22,654 nucleotides of DNA, taken from the NCBI GenBank assembly GCA_043381765.1, contig JBHJMP010001142.1:1-22654 (forward strand). Direction: 5' to 3'. The DNA comes from Collodictyon triciliatum. Lineage: Eukaryota; CRuMs. The notes under the pieces were generated by a model. The model had not been told where the DNA came from. It was given only the letters and a program-made list of their open reading frames with translations, and searched no databases. Made by a program: the position numbers and the translations under genes. Below, piece by piece: positions 1 to 11,490 of the stretch. Numbering within the stretch: position 1 is the first letter of the stretch; every line of letters starts with the position of its first letter.

Positions 1-116
1 TTTATATTTCACTTTTTATATTTCACTTTTTATATTTCACTTTTTATATTTCACTTTTTATATTTCACTTTTTATATTTCACTTTTTATATTTCACTTTC
101 TATATTTCACTTTTTT
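1..116. repeat. 14-bp minisatellite at the window start
   Basis: The 9-mer ATATTTCAC recurs at 4, 18, 32, 46, 60, 74, 88 and 102, giving eight near-perfect copies with a 14-bp period. The array is cut by the window edge, so its full length is unknown. One copy carries a T-to-C change before position 100. It lies about 85 bases upstream of the kinase start codon. Confidence 0.97.
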
Positions 117-201
117 ACTCTTTGCTTCCCCTCGACCCGTGATTGTCTCTTATTTGTTTGGTTTGACTTTTTTTTTTTTAGAGAAAGGAAAGGCCCTGCA
201 A

Positions 202-2866
202 ATGTCCTCCCAAGGAATCCTTCTTGTTCAAGGTCATTTGTGCTCATACCCCCTGATACTAAACCTAATAAGATTATCCATATTTTCTTTGCTTCACTTT
301 TGTCTAAACTTGGCTCATTTATTTTAGTTATTGGTGCAACCGGCCTGCCCCAGAAAGGTTTGTCTTACTGTCCCTCACTTGCTTTGCTCGATTAAAATGC
401 TGCTTTCTCAATGACGCCAACTCTTGTCTATTTCCTTCAATGTGCGCTGCAGATGGAAAAATCCACTTTGTCGTTGGTGTGGAAAAGCAGCAGATCCGCT
501 CAAAGACGCTCGCTGCCTCTGCCGACCCTCGCTTCGACCAGGAAATACGCTTCGACATTGGCCCATCTGCCAAGGAGCTGCTTCTGACTCTCTGGTGCGA
601 GAAAGACTTCTTGGGCCAGTGCATCGTGCCTCTTTCTTCCGTCCGCCACCAAGTTTTATTTCTATTTCTATTTCTATTTCTATTTCTATTTCTATTTCTT
701 TGTTTTATGTGTTTTCAGTCATAATATACCAGGATAGCACTCACCTGTTAAAGTGGCAATCTAGAAAGCTGTTGAAATGACCCAGATGCTGGAGCGGCGC
801 AAGTGGCGCGTAGGAGAGCGCGTCCAGGGGAAGATTCAGCTTTCTATCCAGTTCAAAGAGACTGAAGTAAGTAATAAACCAAATTCTAAAGAAAAAGTGA
901 CGAGAAGGGGAGAAATAGTTATTGTTGGTCTCCATAGTAACTTGAAATTTTGACACATACTTTGAATGTTGCAGGCCACTCGCAAGGTTGGGAAGGATGA
1001 CTTTGAGATCCTTAAAGTACTGGGTCGTGGCGGTTTTGGAAAAGTAAGGCCATGAACCTATCAATAACCCTCAATCCACAAGAGTTTGTGCCATGGACCT
1101 CTCGTGCTATTCTATTTTATCTGCCAGCTACTTTCATGTATCAAAATGTCGCAAAACAGGTCGTGCAAGTGAGAAAGAAGGATACAGGAAGAGTGTACGC
1201 TATGAAAGCCATTAAGAAGGAGGACGTTATTGCCCGTAATGAAGTGGACCATACCATGGCCGAAAAGTCTGTCCTGGCTTCGATTAATCACCCGTAAGTT
1301 TCTACTCCTTGCTAATCGAGCCGACGAGTATGCCTACCAAGCAAAAGCTTCTGTTTGTAGTCAGATATACTATGAAGTTTTAATTGTTAATGTGTAGCTT
1401 CATTGTAAACCTCCGCTATGCCTTTCAAACTGCCGATAAGCTTTATCTCGTTCTCGACTTTGTCAATGGCGGAGAGCTCTTTTACCACCTGCAACGTGAG
1501 AAACGCTTCACCGAACCCCGTGCTAAATTCTATGGCGCTGAAATCACGCTTGCGCTGGAGTATCTCCACAAGCATAACATCGTGTACCGCGATCTGAAGC
1601 CAGAAAATCTTTTGTTAGACTCTTATGGTAATTTGGTGCTCTTTGTCTTTGGATATGGTATAGATATGAACGACCAAAACTTGATGTCTCAATGTTCTAT
1701 TCACCTGCAGGACATATCTGTATGACTGATTTTGGTCTGTGCAAGACGGGTCTTGGGTTCGGCGAAACGACCACTACCTTCTGCGGCTCCCTGGAATACC
1801 TGGGTAATTGTTTATCATGCCCTCATAATAATGTATTCTTTAAGTGTGATATATATGTTCGAGGCAATCACATGTCTTGCAAAACTGGAATGGAATTTTT
1901 AACCATTCCTCTTTCTTTTTCTTTTTCTTTTTTTTTTCAATTTATTCGATTCTGAGACTAAAACGCTTCAATTATAACAGCCCCTGAAGTTCTTGACAGC
2001 TCATCTCAAGGATACACGCAGTCTGTGGATTGGTGGTCTCTCGGAATCCTTTTGTTTGAGATGATGGCTGGTTTGGTTTGTGTTATTTCAATTTTGCTCG
2101 CTTACTTACTAGACCCGTAGGCAAGTTCTTTAACTTGATAAGTAGTAAAAGGGGTTCATGTTCTGCTAAATTTTCCTCTTGATTATTTTCTTTAAATAAT
2201 AGTGATAATTATATTTGCGACTGTAACTGTAAAATTTAGCCTCCGTTTTACTCATCGGACCAAAACACCATGGCTCGCAAAATTCTTGAAGCTCCCCTTG
2301 AATTCCCGCCTCACTTCTCTGAAGATGCCAAGGACATCATTCGCAAAGTTTGTTTCTTCTCATCGATATAGCTTCGTTTTCTTGTCGTTGTCATCCTTAT
2401 GCGACATTTGAATCTTTCTACGGACACAAGTGCAGAAGAGAAGACACTAATCGGTCAGCACACAACGAATAATTTTGTAGTTCTTGCAACGCAATCCGAC
2501 AAAAAGACTTGCTGATGGAGACCAAATCCGCGCACATGCGTTCTATCGTGACATCAACTGGGCCGAGCTTGAGCTTCGCCACCTGGAGCCTCCCTACGTC
2601 CCTGCTGTGGTATAGCTTCTTATGTTGCGATTATAAGGCAAACAAATCCTATTCTGAATGAACCACACGACCAAGCAAGGGATAAACGTGCTCTTTGCCT
2701 CTTGTTTTTTTCGCAGGCTTCCGAGAGCGATGTGAGCAACTTCGACCCAGAATTCACTCAGTCGTCCATCGCAGAGACTCCGGCGCAGGCAAGACTCGAC
2801 CCCAACTTGCAGTCCAACTTTGCTGGATTTACCTTTGAAGACACCTCTGTTCTCAGCAAAGAATAA
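202..2866 (+). CDS. C2-domain AGC-family serine/threonine protein kinase (12 exons, 456 aa)
   Basis: Exons read as 202-232, 328-357, 453-652, 765-866, 975-1043, 1160-1293, 1398-1627, 1711-1803, 1981-2075, 2240-2347, 2481-2609 and 2717-2866; all joins are GT-AG and keep frame (1371 nt). The protein opens with a C2-type domain (about residues 4-125; [19 protein letters not shown]) that probably binds membrane or protein partners. The kinase domain (about 132-390) has the glycine loop GRGGFGK, Lys160 (YAMKAI), YRDLKPEN with Asp254, DFG Asp272 and the activation loop [16 protein letters not shown], where Thr285 aligns with the PDK1 site of Akt. The AGC tail has a turn motif at Thr428-Pro and a hydrophobic motif FAGFTF with Thr446 near the C-terminus. 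This predicts activation by PDK1- and TORC2/TORC1-like kinases. There is no PH, C1 or HR1 domain, so the layout is closest to Sch9-like C2-AGC kinases. An assignment to Akt, SGK, PKC or Sch9 cannot be settled by eye. The start is the first ATG that completes the C2 first strand; a T-rich tract ending in AG at 181 suggests a 5'UTR intron. AATAAA overlaps the stop codon. Confidence 0.93.
658..703 (+). repeat. TTTCTA hexanucleotide microsatellite in kinase intron 3
   Basis: About seven copies of TTTCTA begin within a few bases of the donor GTTTTA at 653. The tract is U-rich in the sense of transcription. Read without splicing it gives a meaningless Leu-Phe repeat. Confidence 0.93.
1908..1938 (+). 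repeat. CTTTTT-type pyrimidine tract in kinase intron 8
   Basis: This C/T-only run of CTTTTT-like units is in the intron 1804-1980, about 40 bases before the acceptor AG at 1979-1980. It may extend the polypyrimidine tract. Confidence 0.85.
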
Positions 2867-3870
2867 ATCTTGCCGCTCTATTATAACCAACTCTTTCTGA
2901 TTGACCTCATACGGCGTCTTTGAAAATGGTTGAGGCTCCAAATCCGTAATATGAAACAAGTGTCATTTGGCAAAGTGTTGTTCTGTCGACCAGTTTTCGG
3001 TTGTGGTTGAAGGCTACCAGCAAGGTATGCGTCCAACTGCACTTACCTATGTTTGCAATTCATAAAATTATATCTAATATTATTTATTTCATTACTATAG
3101 ACAGATTGCTGAAATATAGAAGCTTATAAAATTTATTTATGATATTTTCCATAAATGAACAATTTCATTGAAAATTAGCTGTCTGTGGCTTGGCCATCAT
3201 CCAAAAGAGGTAGGCGGACACAAACAAGTTGAGTCCTAAGCTCAAAGCTGCGCCACATGTCAAACACACCGCATCACGTGTATAAAAAAATAAATTTCCA
3301 AGCTTTGAGAGATTTGCTATGTTGCTTGTTGGGCGCAATTAAGATAGCATATTGGACAATGCGAACTGGAGCGGAGCAAATAAGAAAAGAAACAAAGGAG
3401 ACGAAATCAATAAAACAAAAACAAAAACGAAAACAAAAACAAAAACCAAGAGGCACACGCTTGAGCTTTCCGCTTGTGAGCCGCCAATAGATCCCACCAT
3501 ACGGCACAAATTCCTTTGTAGACATAAACACCTATGGTAATTCGTAACCAGGCTTGATCCTTTGTCGCGTGTGTGAAAACAAACAAACAAACAAAAAAAA
3601 AACAAAAAAAAAAAAGCTGGCACTGGGCTGTTGAAGGCGCACTGCCTGACGACCTCTACCTTTTTTTTTTATTAAAAAAACTTTACTTTCTTGACTTCTT
3701 GCGGGAAGCGGAACAAACCCGGTTGGAAAACTCTGAGGTCGCCGTGCGCTTTAGACATAGAACCTTTAGAGCATACACTCTAGACGCCCGCCCGACCAAG
3801 CAGTCTCCCACCGCTCCTTCTCACCCACCCACCCAACCGAAACAACCCCAACGCAACAACAAGGCACAGA
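2867..3870. other. Kinase-ACC intergenic region
   Basis: I see no convincing exon here. The first part should be kinase 3'UTR and is AT-rich around 3050-3180. The middle and end hold an AAAACA-type microsatellite (about 3411-3446) and A-rich runs (about 3583-3617). The last 150 bases are C/A-rich with CCCACCCACCCA-like sequence just before the ACC start codon and probably form the ACC promoter and 5'UTR. The short ORFs are Lys/Phe-rich repeat translations or antisense shadows. Confidence 0.7.
3411..3446 (+). repeat. AAAACA/AAAACG hexanucleotide microsatellite
   Basis: Six or so near-identical six-base units of the AAAACA type lie upstream of ACC. An interrupted AAAC/poly-A stretch follows at about 3583-3617. 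Confidence 0.88.
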
Positions 3871-6800
3871 ATGTCCGACCCAACATCCATCGGTAAGCGC
3901 ATTATATAACACCACCCTGAAACACCCACCCTTCATTACACGCCGCACTAGCCTTGAGAATCCCACCAGCCAACGCAAACAAAGCGACGCAACGGAACCA
4001 TAGACACCTACTCACACCCACTTATTATACGTGCATGTACATGCATTCTCACACACGCGCATGAATATAACGACGACACGATGAATCGCAGCCGAAATCG
4101 AGAGCAGGCCGTTCCCGTTCGACAGCCTGGCAGCCTTTGTGGCGCGACAGGGCGGGACGCGCGTGCTGCAGCGGATTCTGCTGTCCAACAACGGGATTGC
4201 GGCCGTGAAGTGCATGCGCTCGATCCGGCAGTGGAGCTTCCGCGTGTGCGGCAACGCGCGGGCCGTGGCGTTTATTGCGATGGTGACGCCGGACGACCTC
4301 GGAGGCAACGCAGAGTACATCCGCCTGGCCGACGAGGTGGTCCACGTGGCCGGCGGCAGCAACGCCTTCAACTACGCAAACGTCGCCGCCATAGTTGCCG
4401 CCGCCCGTCAGACGCGCGCAGACGCCGTGTGGGCCGGCTGGGGCCACGCCAGTGAGAATCCGCTCCTGCCCACCCAGCTTGCCCGCCATGGCATCGTCTT
4501 CCTCGGCCCGGACGCGGGGCCCATGCGCGCCCTCGGCGACAAGATCATGAGCACACTCATTGCCCAGCACGCAGACGTCCCCACCATCCCCTGGAGCGGC
4601 TCCGGCCTCACTGTCGACTGGCGCAGCACTCATGGGACAGCTGGTCCGGTTTATACATGTCACCTGTCACCTGTCATCACTTATCAATCATCTGTCATCT
4701 ATCATCTGTCATCTATCATCTGTCATCTATCATCTGTCATCTATCATCTGTCATCTGTCATCTGCCAAACTCATTAACCAGTCATCTGTCATCATACGCA
4801 CAGACAGCGACACATCCAACCCAGAAATCGACGCCGTCTTTGCCAAAGCGTGCGTCCAGCCCGACGACCCGGACCTTGAGCAGACTGCCACGCGAGTTGG
4901 ATACCCGCTGATGATCAAGGCGTCCGAGGGCGGTGGTGGCAAGGGCATCCGCAAGGTGACCAATGCCGAGGAGCTCCATGTGCAGCTGCGTCGCGTACAG
5001 GCCGAGGTTCCCGGCAGCCCCGTCTTTCTGATGCGGATGGCGTCGCAGTGCAGACACATCGAGGTCCAGCTGATTGCAGACCGCCACGGACAGGCCATCG
5101 CCCTCTCGGGTCGCGACTGTTCCGTGCAGCGCCGCCACCAGAAGATCATCGAGGAAGGCCCGCCGCTCATCGACCAGGACGTCTTTCTGCGCATGCAGCG
5201 CGCGGCTGTTCGTCTGGCCCAGGAAGTCGGATACTCGGGCGCAGGAACCGTCGAGTATCTCTATGACGAAGGCACGGCCGATGAGACCGGAGCAGCCACG
5301 CCCCAGGCCTACTTCCTCGAGCTCAACCCACGCCTGCAGGTCGAGCATCCTGTCACGGAGATGGTGACCGGCGTCAATCTCCCTGCGGCCCAGCTGCAGG
5401 TTGCCATGGGAATCCGCCTCGACCGCATCCCGGACATCCGCCGCTTCTATGGACTCGAACCCTACGGTCTCGACTCTGTGCCCTTCTTTTCCACCCCAGA
5501 CGCCCCCGGAGTTGCCTCTCTGACCCCGCAGATTCGCGGCCACTGCATCGCTGCTCGAATCACGGCAGAGAACCCCGAGAGAGGATTCCAGCCGTCCAAC
5601 GGCTCCATCCACGAGCTGACCTTCCGCACAATCCCTAACGTATGGGGCTACTTCTCCGTCCCTGTCGGAGGCAAGCTGCATGACTATGCAGATTCTCAGT
5701 TCGGACACATCTTTGCCTGGGGCGACACCAGGGAGCAGGCTCGAAAGACCCTTGTTCTCTCCCTGCAAGACCTATCTCTCCGCGGCGAAATCTGGGACAC
5801 TGTCTCATATCTCACCCTCCTCATCCAGCGAAAGGACTTTGCTGACTACAGAATTACCACACACTGGTTGGACGGAATCCTTGCTCAGCAGCAGCAGCAG
5901 CAGCAAAGCGAGAAGCCGCAGGCTGAGACTCCTTCTGCAGAGTCCCACAGTCTTTCAAAGACCCCGACTGATGACCCCGTCGATTCATTTACTGCTGTCG
6001 TCTGTGCTGCAGTCTATCGTGCTTTCACTGACACTCGTGAGCGCCAACAAGAATTTATCGGTTATGTGGAGCGTGGCCAACTCCCGCCTCCTCATCTCAC
6101 CGACGTGGTCTTCTCCTACGACCTTATCTACCGAGGCTCCAAGTTTCCGACCCGTGTTCTGCAAACTGGACAGACACGCTTTATTGTCCGTCTCCATGCA
6201 GAGGGAAATGCAGCTGAATGCGATGTGCGTCCTTTGCCTGACTCCGGTATCCTGGCTGTGGTTGATGGCCGTGCTCGTCGCCTGCATGGTCGCTCGGATG
6301 CTGCCACCGGCTTACGTCTCAAAATCGACTCACACACTTACCTCTTTACCAATGAGTACGACCCGGCTGTCCTTCGTGCCGCCCTCCCCGGGAAACTCGT
6401 CCGCTATCTTCAACCAGACGGTGCCCACGTAAAAGCTGGTGACGCCTTCGCTGAAGTGGAGGTGATGAAGATGTATTTGCCTCTAACCGTCTCTGAGTCT
6501 GGACACCTGCGCCTCATCAAGGCAGAAGGCTCTGTCCTTGCTGCTGGTGATGTCATCGGAACCCTCCAATTGGACGACCCGTCCCGTGTTCGCCGTGCTG
6601 CATTGGTGAATTCGCCACTCCCCCCGATGCGTCTTCCCCTCTATGATACGCACCCAACACTTGTCCATCGTTTCCGTGAGAAGCATACAATCCTCGTTCA
6701 TCGCATTGCGGGATTCGCTCCTCCCCAGTCTGCACCAAACTCATCATCACCATCCTCAGCCACCTCGGATGTCGCTGACTTAATCCATCTGCTGGACAAC

Positions 6801-9800
6801 CCAGCCCTGCCATCTTCCGACCTTCAAGACATCCTGTCTATCTTCGGAGGGAGAATCCCGAGCGCCCTACTGGAAAAATTACAGTTGCTGGATAAAAACT
6901 ACAATGCGACTGTATCTGAAGTAGCTCAGCCAGCTAACAACGCACTATTTTCAGAGGAAGCACAACAAATTGCTGATTACATCGCCGAGGTTCGTTCATC
7001 CCTTCCTGAATCTGACCGAACTGTCTATGATGCAGCCACCTCGGATTTGCGTTCTCTGAGCACTCGCTACCAAGGCGGACTTGGAGCACATAAAACACGG
7101 CTTCTCGTTGAGTTGCTGAGCCGATTCTTTGATGTAGAGTCTCGCTTTGACAGGGCAAAAGGAAGAGAAGACGTTTTGCACGAAGCTCGTGCCCGAAAGG
7201 AGTCTCCGACTCTTGTATGGGATTTAACTCGTGCCCATCGACATGTCCAAACAATCATCCCAGTTATATTGGAAATATTGGAAGCCGTATCTCTCTCCCA
7301 GACCAACACAGCAGTAACCTCTTGCATTACTGTGCTCGAGGGTATTGCTTCGCTTAAATCAAAATCTTGTGTTGATGTTGCCCGAGTATCCCGCCAGATT
7401 CTGATGATTGGGGCGCAGCCTTCTTTTACCGAGAGATTGGAATCTCTCCTATCCCAACTCAAGCGTATTGTTACCCTCGACGCAGACCCAGCATCACATC
7501 CAGATGGCCTTGAGCATGCATCTCAGGAGCGTCAAGCAATCTTCTCCTCACTTATCCACCAGTCACACTCCTTCTTTGATTTGCTTATCAGTCTGATGAC
7601 CGTAGACCAAGAACCGAAGCTGCTTCATCTTGTGTTTGAAGTTTACATCAAGCGTGCCTTCAGTGCTTACAAAATAACAAACTTCAAGGTGGAAACATAT
7701 CACTGTTTTTTCTTTTTCTTTTTCTTTTTCTTTTTCTTTTTCTTTTCCTTTTCCTTTACCTTCACACATTAGCAGACTTTATTGTGATACTCATTATGAT
7801 TCATTCAATCACTACAGTTCGAGAAAGATTCCGCTGGTTTCTATTATGCCACATGGAACTTCATTCTTCGTTCAAGCACGCAACGCGAACTTGTGGCTAG
7901 CTCTGGAGATTCATTAACGACAATGGCAGCCCAGGTTTATATGAATTTTAACATCATTTCACAATCATGTCCTCTGTCCACATCGTTTGCCTCTGACTTT
8001 TCAGTCCTCATTATCCATTCAGTTGTTCCCTTCTCTATCCTTTTTTTTTTTTTGAACAAAAAAGAATCCGGAAACGTCTTATTTTCTTATCTCAATTTGA
8101 ATCTCTTCTGCATGAAATTCACAGGCCGCCCCCGAAAGGATTGGACTGGCAGTGTTAGCTAAAACTTTGGAGCATCTTGCCCAGTTGTTCCCTCGCGTCA
8201 TGGAAGTCTATGAGAACCAGTTTCTCGAAGATGGTGCCGATTCAAACTCTTCCTTGTCGAATCGAAGCCGGGCTAGAGCCAGTAGTGATTCCTTGGACAA
8301 TGTCAACATTCTGCAATTCTTTTTGCAGACAGTCCCTGGAAACAAGGAAATTCCGAACCAGGCCGATGATATGTGCTCCTCATTCATTCACGGGTACAAG
8401 CAGCCGATGCTTTATGCAGGTATCCGCACCATCTCGCTGATTTTTGCCAAGGATGAATCATTCCCACAATATCGCACCTTCCGCCAAAGACTCGACTACA
8501 AGGAAGATATTCTCATCCGCGACGTCGACCCGTCACTGGCATACCAGCTAGAGCTGAAGCGCCTCAATCGCTACGAAATCGAGCACATTCCTACCCACTT
8601 CCGCGCTATTCGCTTGTACTTTGGACAGCGTAAAACTGAAGTATCTGTGGTATCACCATCTGCTCGTCGAGGTGAAAAAGACACTCGATTCTTTGTGCGA
8701 GCCATAGTGCGATACGGCGACATCACCCGACCTATGGCTGAGTTGGTTCAAATGGAGCGTATTTTTGACGAGTCTCTCAAGGCTTTGGAGGTTGGTATCT
8801 CACTGCCAGCATACGAAACACAGGCCCCGGATTGCAACCACATCTTTATCAATGTCGTCCCTGATGTTCACCTGCAGCTCGCTGAAGTAGAAGAATATAT
8901 TCGCAACATGATTGATAGATACACAGCCAAAGTTATTAGTCTGAAAATTCATCAAATTGAAATCAAGATTACATTCGCCAAGAAAATCGGATTTGGTGCC
9001 CTAGCTGCGTCCACGCGCCGTGTGGTTTTCCTTGCAAACAACACATCTGGCTCTCTTCTCCGCCTTCACTCGTACGACGAGTACAAATCATCCGAGAATC
9101 CCACCACAGTCTTCCGGTCGATTGGAAGCGGTGATGTTGGCCCGTGGGAGAACACACCCATCTCTGAGCCGTACCCTGTCATCAGCACTCTGCAATTACG
9201 CCGCAGGCAAGCTCAACTACAAGACACCACATACGTCTACGACTTCCCTGAGCTCTTTGAAGGGATTTTGTTGGATATCTGGGCAAAAGCACAATCGTCT
9301 GGTCTGCTTACTGCTGGGGCGGCTACTCCAAAGAAAGTATTGATAGTGAACGAGCTCATCCTGACACCCAATTCTTCACAGCTCAAGAGTGCTCAACGCC
9401 CACCCGGCGGAAATGACATCGGCATGGTCGCCTGGAAGTTTGCCATGTTCACTCCAGAGTACCCGGAGGGACGCGAGGTCATTGTAATTGCAAACGACAT
9501 TACCTTCCAGAGTGGTTCTTTTGGTCCCCAAGAAGACATGCTGTTCCTCCGTGCATCCGAGTATGCTAGAGCACAAGGATTACCCCGCATCTACCTTGCT
9601 GCAAATTCTGGTGCCCGCATCGGGCTTGCCAAAGAAGTCCAGGATATTTTCCGTATTGCTTGGACTGACCCCTTGGTGCCCAGCAAAGGATTCCGATACC
9701 TCTACCTGACACAAGACGACCATGAGCGCTTGTCCAAGACCGGGTCAGTGAACTGCGAAAAGGTGGTTGAGGATGGAGAAACAAGATATCGCATCATTGA

Positions 9801-11490
9801 TATCATCGGACTTACAGACGGACTGGGTGTCGAAAATCTGCGTGGGTCTGGAATGATAGCAGGGGAAACTTCACGGGCATACAAGGACATCTTTACGATT
9901 TCCTACGTCAGCGGGCGCTCTGTCGGTATTGGAGCATATTTAGTGAGGCTGGGGCAACGTGTCATTCAAAAGGCGACACATCCCATCATTCTGACCGGCG
10001 CCGAGGCACTGAATAAAGTGCTTGGGCGCGAAGTATATCACTCAAATGTGCAGCTCGGAGGCATTCGCATTATGTATCACAACGGAGTCACGCACCAAGT
10101 TGTCGAGTCTGATATCCAAGGAGTCACCGCCATACTCGAGTGGCTATCATTTGTCCCGCGTCGTCGAGGAGAACTCAAGCTGCCGCCTATTAGACCTTCC
10201 TCAGCTTCATCCAACGTTTCGGATGAAGCCTCCCTTGACAGCGTCGACCGTGACGTGGAATCTACCCCGTCCACAGTGCCATATGACCCAAGAGAGGTGT
10301 TGGACGGACACAACGACGCACACGGCAAGTTTGTCAAGGGCTTCTTCGATAGAGGAACCTTTGTTGAGACAATGGCTGGCTGGGCAAAGACTGTGGTGGT
10401 CGGCCGAGCAAAACTCGGTGGTATTCCCGTGGGTGTGATTGCGGTGGAAACAAGAACTGTCGAGCACATCATCCCCGCTGACCCCGCAAATGTGCAAAGC
10501 AAAGAGGAGATTCTTCAACAGCCTGGACAGGTGTGGTTCCCAGACTCTGCGTACAAGACAGCGCAGGCCATTGAGGACTTTAACCGTGGGGAGCAGCTGC
10601 CCTTGATAATCTTTGCCAACTGGCGCGGCTTCTCTGCTGGCATGCGTGACATGTTTGACCAGGTCCTCAAGTTTGGAGCGTATATTGTGGACCAGCTGCG
10701 TGACTACCGCCAGCCCATTATGGTCTACATCCCGCCTTACGGAGAGCTGCGAGGCGGGTCTTGGGTTGTGGTCGACCCGACCATCAATAGCGAGTACATG
10801 GAGATGTATGCAGACCCTCTTGCGCGGGGTGGAGTGCTCGAGCCTAGCGGCATCATTGCCATCAAGTACCGCCGCCCTGATATCATCAAAACCATGCGAA
10901 GACTGGACCCTCAGCTAGTGTCTTCATCTTCTGCATCCGCAGGCACACACGGCCTAGATGCAGAGTCTCAGAACAAACGCATCGAGGCATTGTATCCCGT
11001 TTACGAGCAGGCAGCCACCACGTTTGCCGACCTGCATGACACCCCTGGCAGGATGAAGGCTAAGGGAGTAATCTCCGATGTCATCCCCTGGGCCCAGTCT
11101 CGGCGATTCTTTTACTGGCACCTTCGACGGCGCTTACTGGAAGAGCGAATCCGCAGACAATTGGCGACCGAATCCCCGGACATCCGCTACTCTGAGGTGA
11201 AGACCCTTGTTGCAAGTTGGTACCAGAGCAAGACTGCCCAGCGCGATGAGTCCTCTTCTGCTGCGCCATCTGCCGTGGTTGACAAAGACCTGGTGGAATG
11301 GATTGAGGCCAACCCGCAGGCCATCCAGCAGAAGGTGTCTGAGTACGTCGCGTCCAGAATAGCCCGTCGCGCCACCGAAATCTTCACCCGCCATCCAAAC
11401 TCCTTCATCCAGGCTATCGCGTCGCAGGCAGCAAACATCCCCGAAGACATCCGCGACCAAATCATACGCGCGCTCTCTGCTGGCAAGTAA
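3871..11490 (+). CDS. ACC: Homomeric (eukaryotic-type) acetyl-CoA carboxylase, 5 exons, 2313 aa
   Basis: Exons read as 3871-3892, 4092-4643, 4804-7688, 7818-7934 and 8125-11490; the sum is 6942 nt and every junction keeps frame. The enzyme carboxylates acetyl-CoA to malonyl-CoA (biotin- and ATP-dependent), the committed step of fatty-acid synthesis. Biotin carboxylase spans about residues 20-530: [11 protein letters not shown], the ATP-grasp loop [11 protein letters not shown] near 235, [15 protein letters not shown], and [11 protein letters not shown]. The biotin site is EVMKM with Lys747. After the poorly conserved central region comes carboxyltransferase: [14 protein letters not shown] near 1769, [51 protein letters not shown] and [19 protein letters not shown] near 2070. 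Length is normal for the family. The N-terminus [17 protein letters not shown] shows no transit peptide, so a cytosolic form is likely. The first exon codes only seven residues plus one base. The donor of intron 2 (GTCCGG at 4644) is weak but is the only GT that restores frame with the acceptor at 4803. AATAAA lies at 11583. Confidence 0.97.
4688..4765 (+). repeat. 14-bp minisatellite inside ACC intron 2
   Basis: The unit CATCTGTCATCTAT recurs about five times, with degenerate CTGTCA copies from about 4658. The array fills most of the 160-base intron 4644-4803. It has no stop in some frames, so ORF callers read through it, but the ACC frame can only be continued by removing it. Confidence 0.92.
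5886..5906 (+). repeat. CAG repeat coding seven glutamines in ACC
   Basis: Six CAG and one CAA codons give Gln553-Gln559, within a Ser/Pro/Gln-rich stretch between the biotin carboxylase domain and the following linker region. It is in frame and tolerated; its length may vary between strains. Confidence 0.93.
7706..7757 (+). repeat. CTTTTT microsatellite in ACC intron 3
   Basis: The tract of CTTTTT units starts about 17 bases after the donor GTGGAA (7689) of the intron 7689-7817. Unspliced it would add a poly-Phe tail and a premature stop at 7770. The protein continues with [15 protein letters not shown] at 7818, which matches ACC. Confidence 0.93.

Noticed and set aside
3257-3623. Lys/Thr- and Phe/Val-rich ORFs on both strands
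   Set aside because: They are translations of the AAAACA microsatellite and poly-A runs with no non-repeat core.
4658-4790. CRISPR-like look of the regularly spaced CATCTGTCATCTAT units
   Set aside because: The repeats are 14 bp, contiguous, without unique spacers, and sit inside an intron of a eukaryotic gene; it is a minisatellite.
4049-5768. Long minus-strand ORFs (204 and 328 codons) over the ACC 5' half
   Set aside because: They are antisense shadows of the GC-rich biotin carboxylase exons; the plus strand codes unmistakable ACC motifs and the antisense translations show no domain.
7689-7772. Poly-Phe C-terminus of the first long ACC reading frame (stop at 7770)
   Set aside because: The ACC sequence resumes at 7818 with a phase-0 acceptor, so this is intron 3 and not a truncated enzyme.
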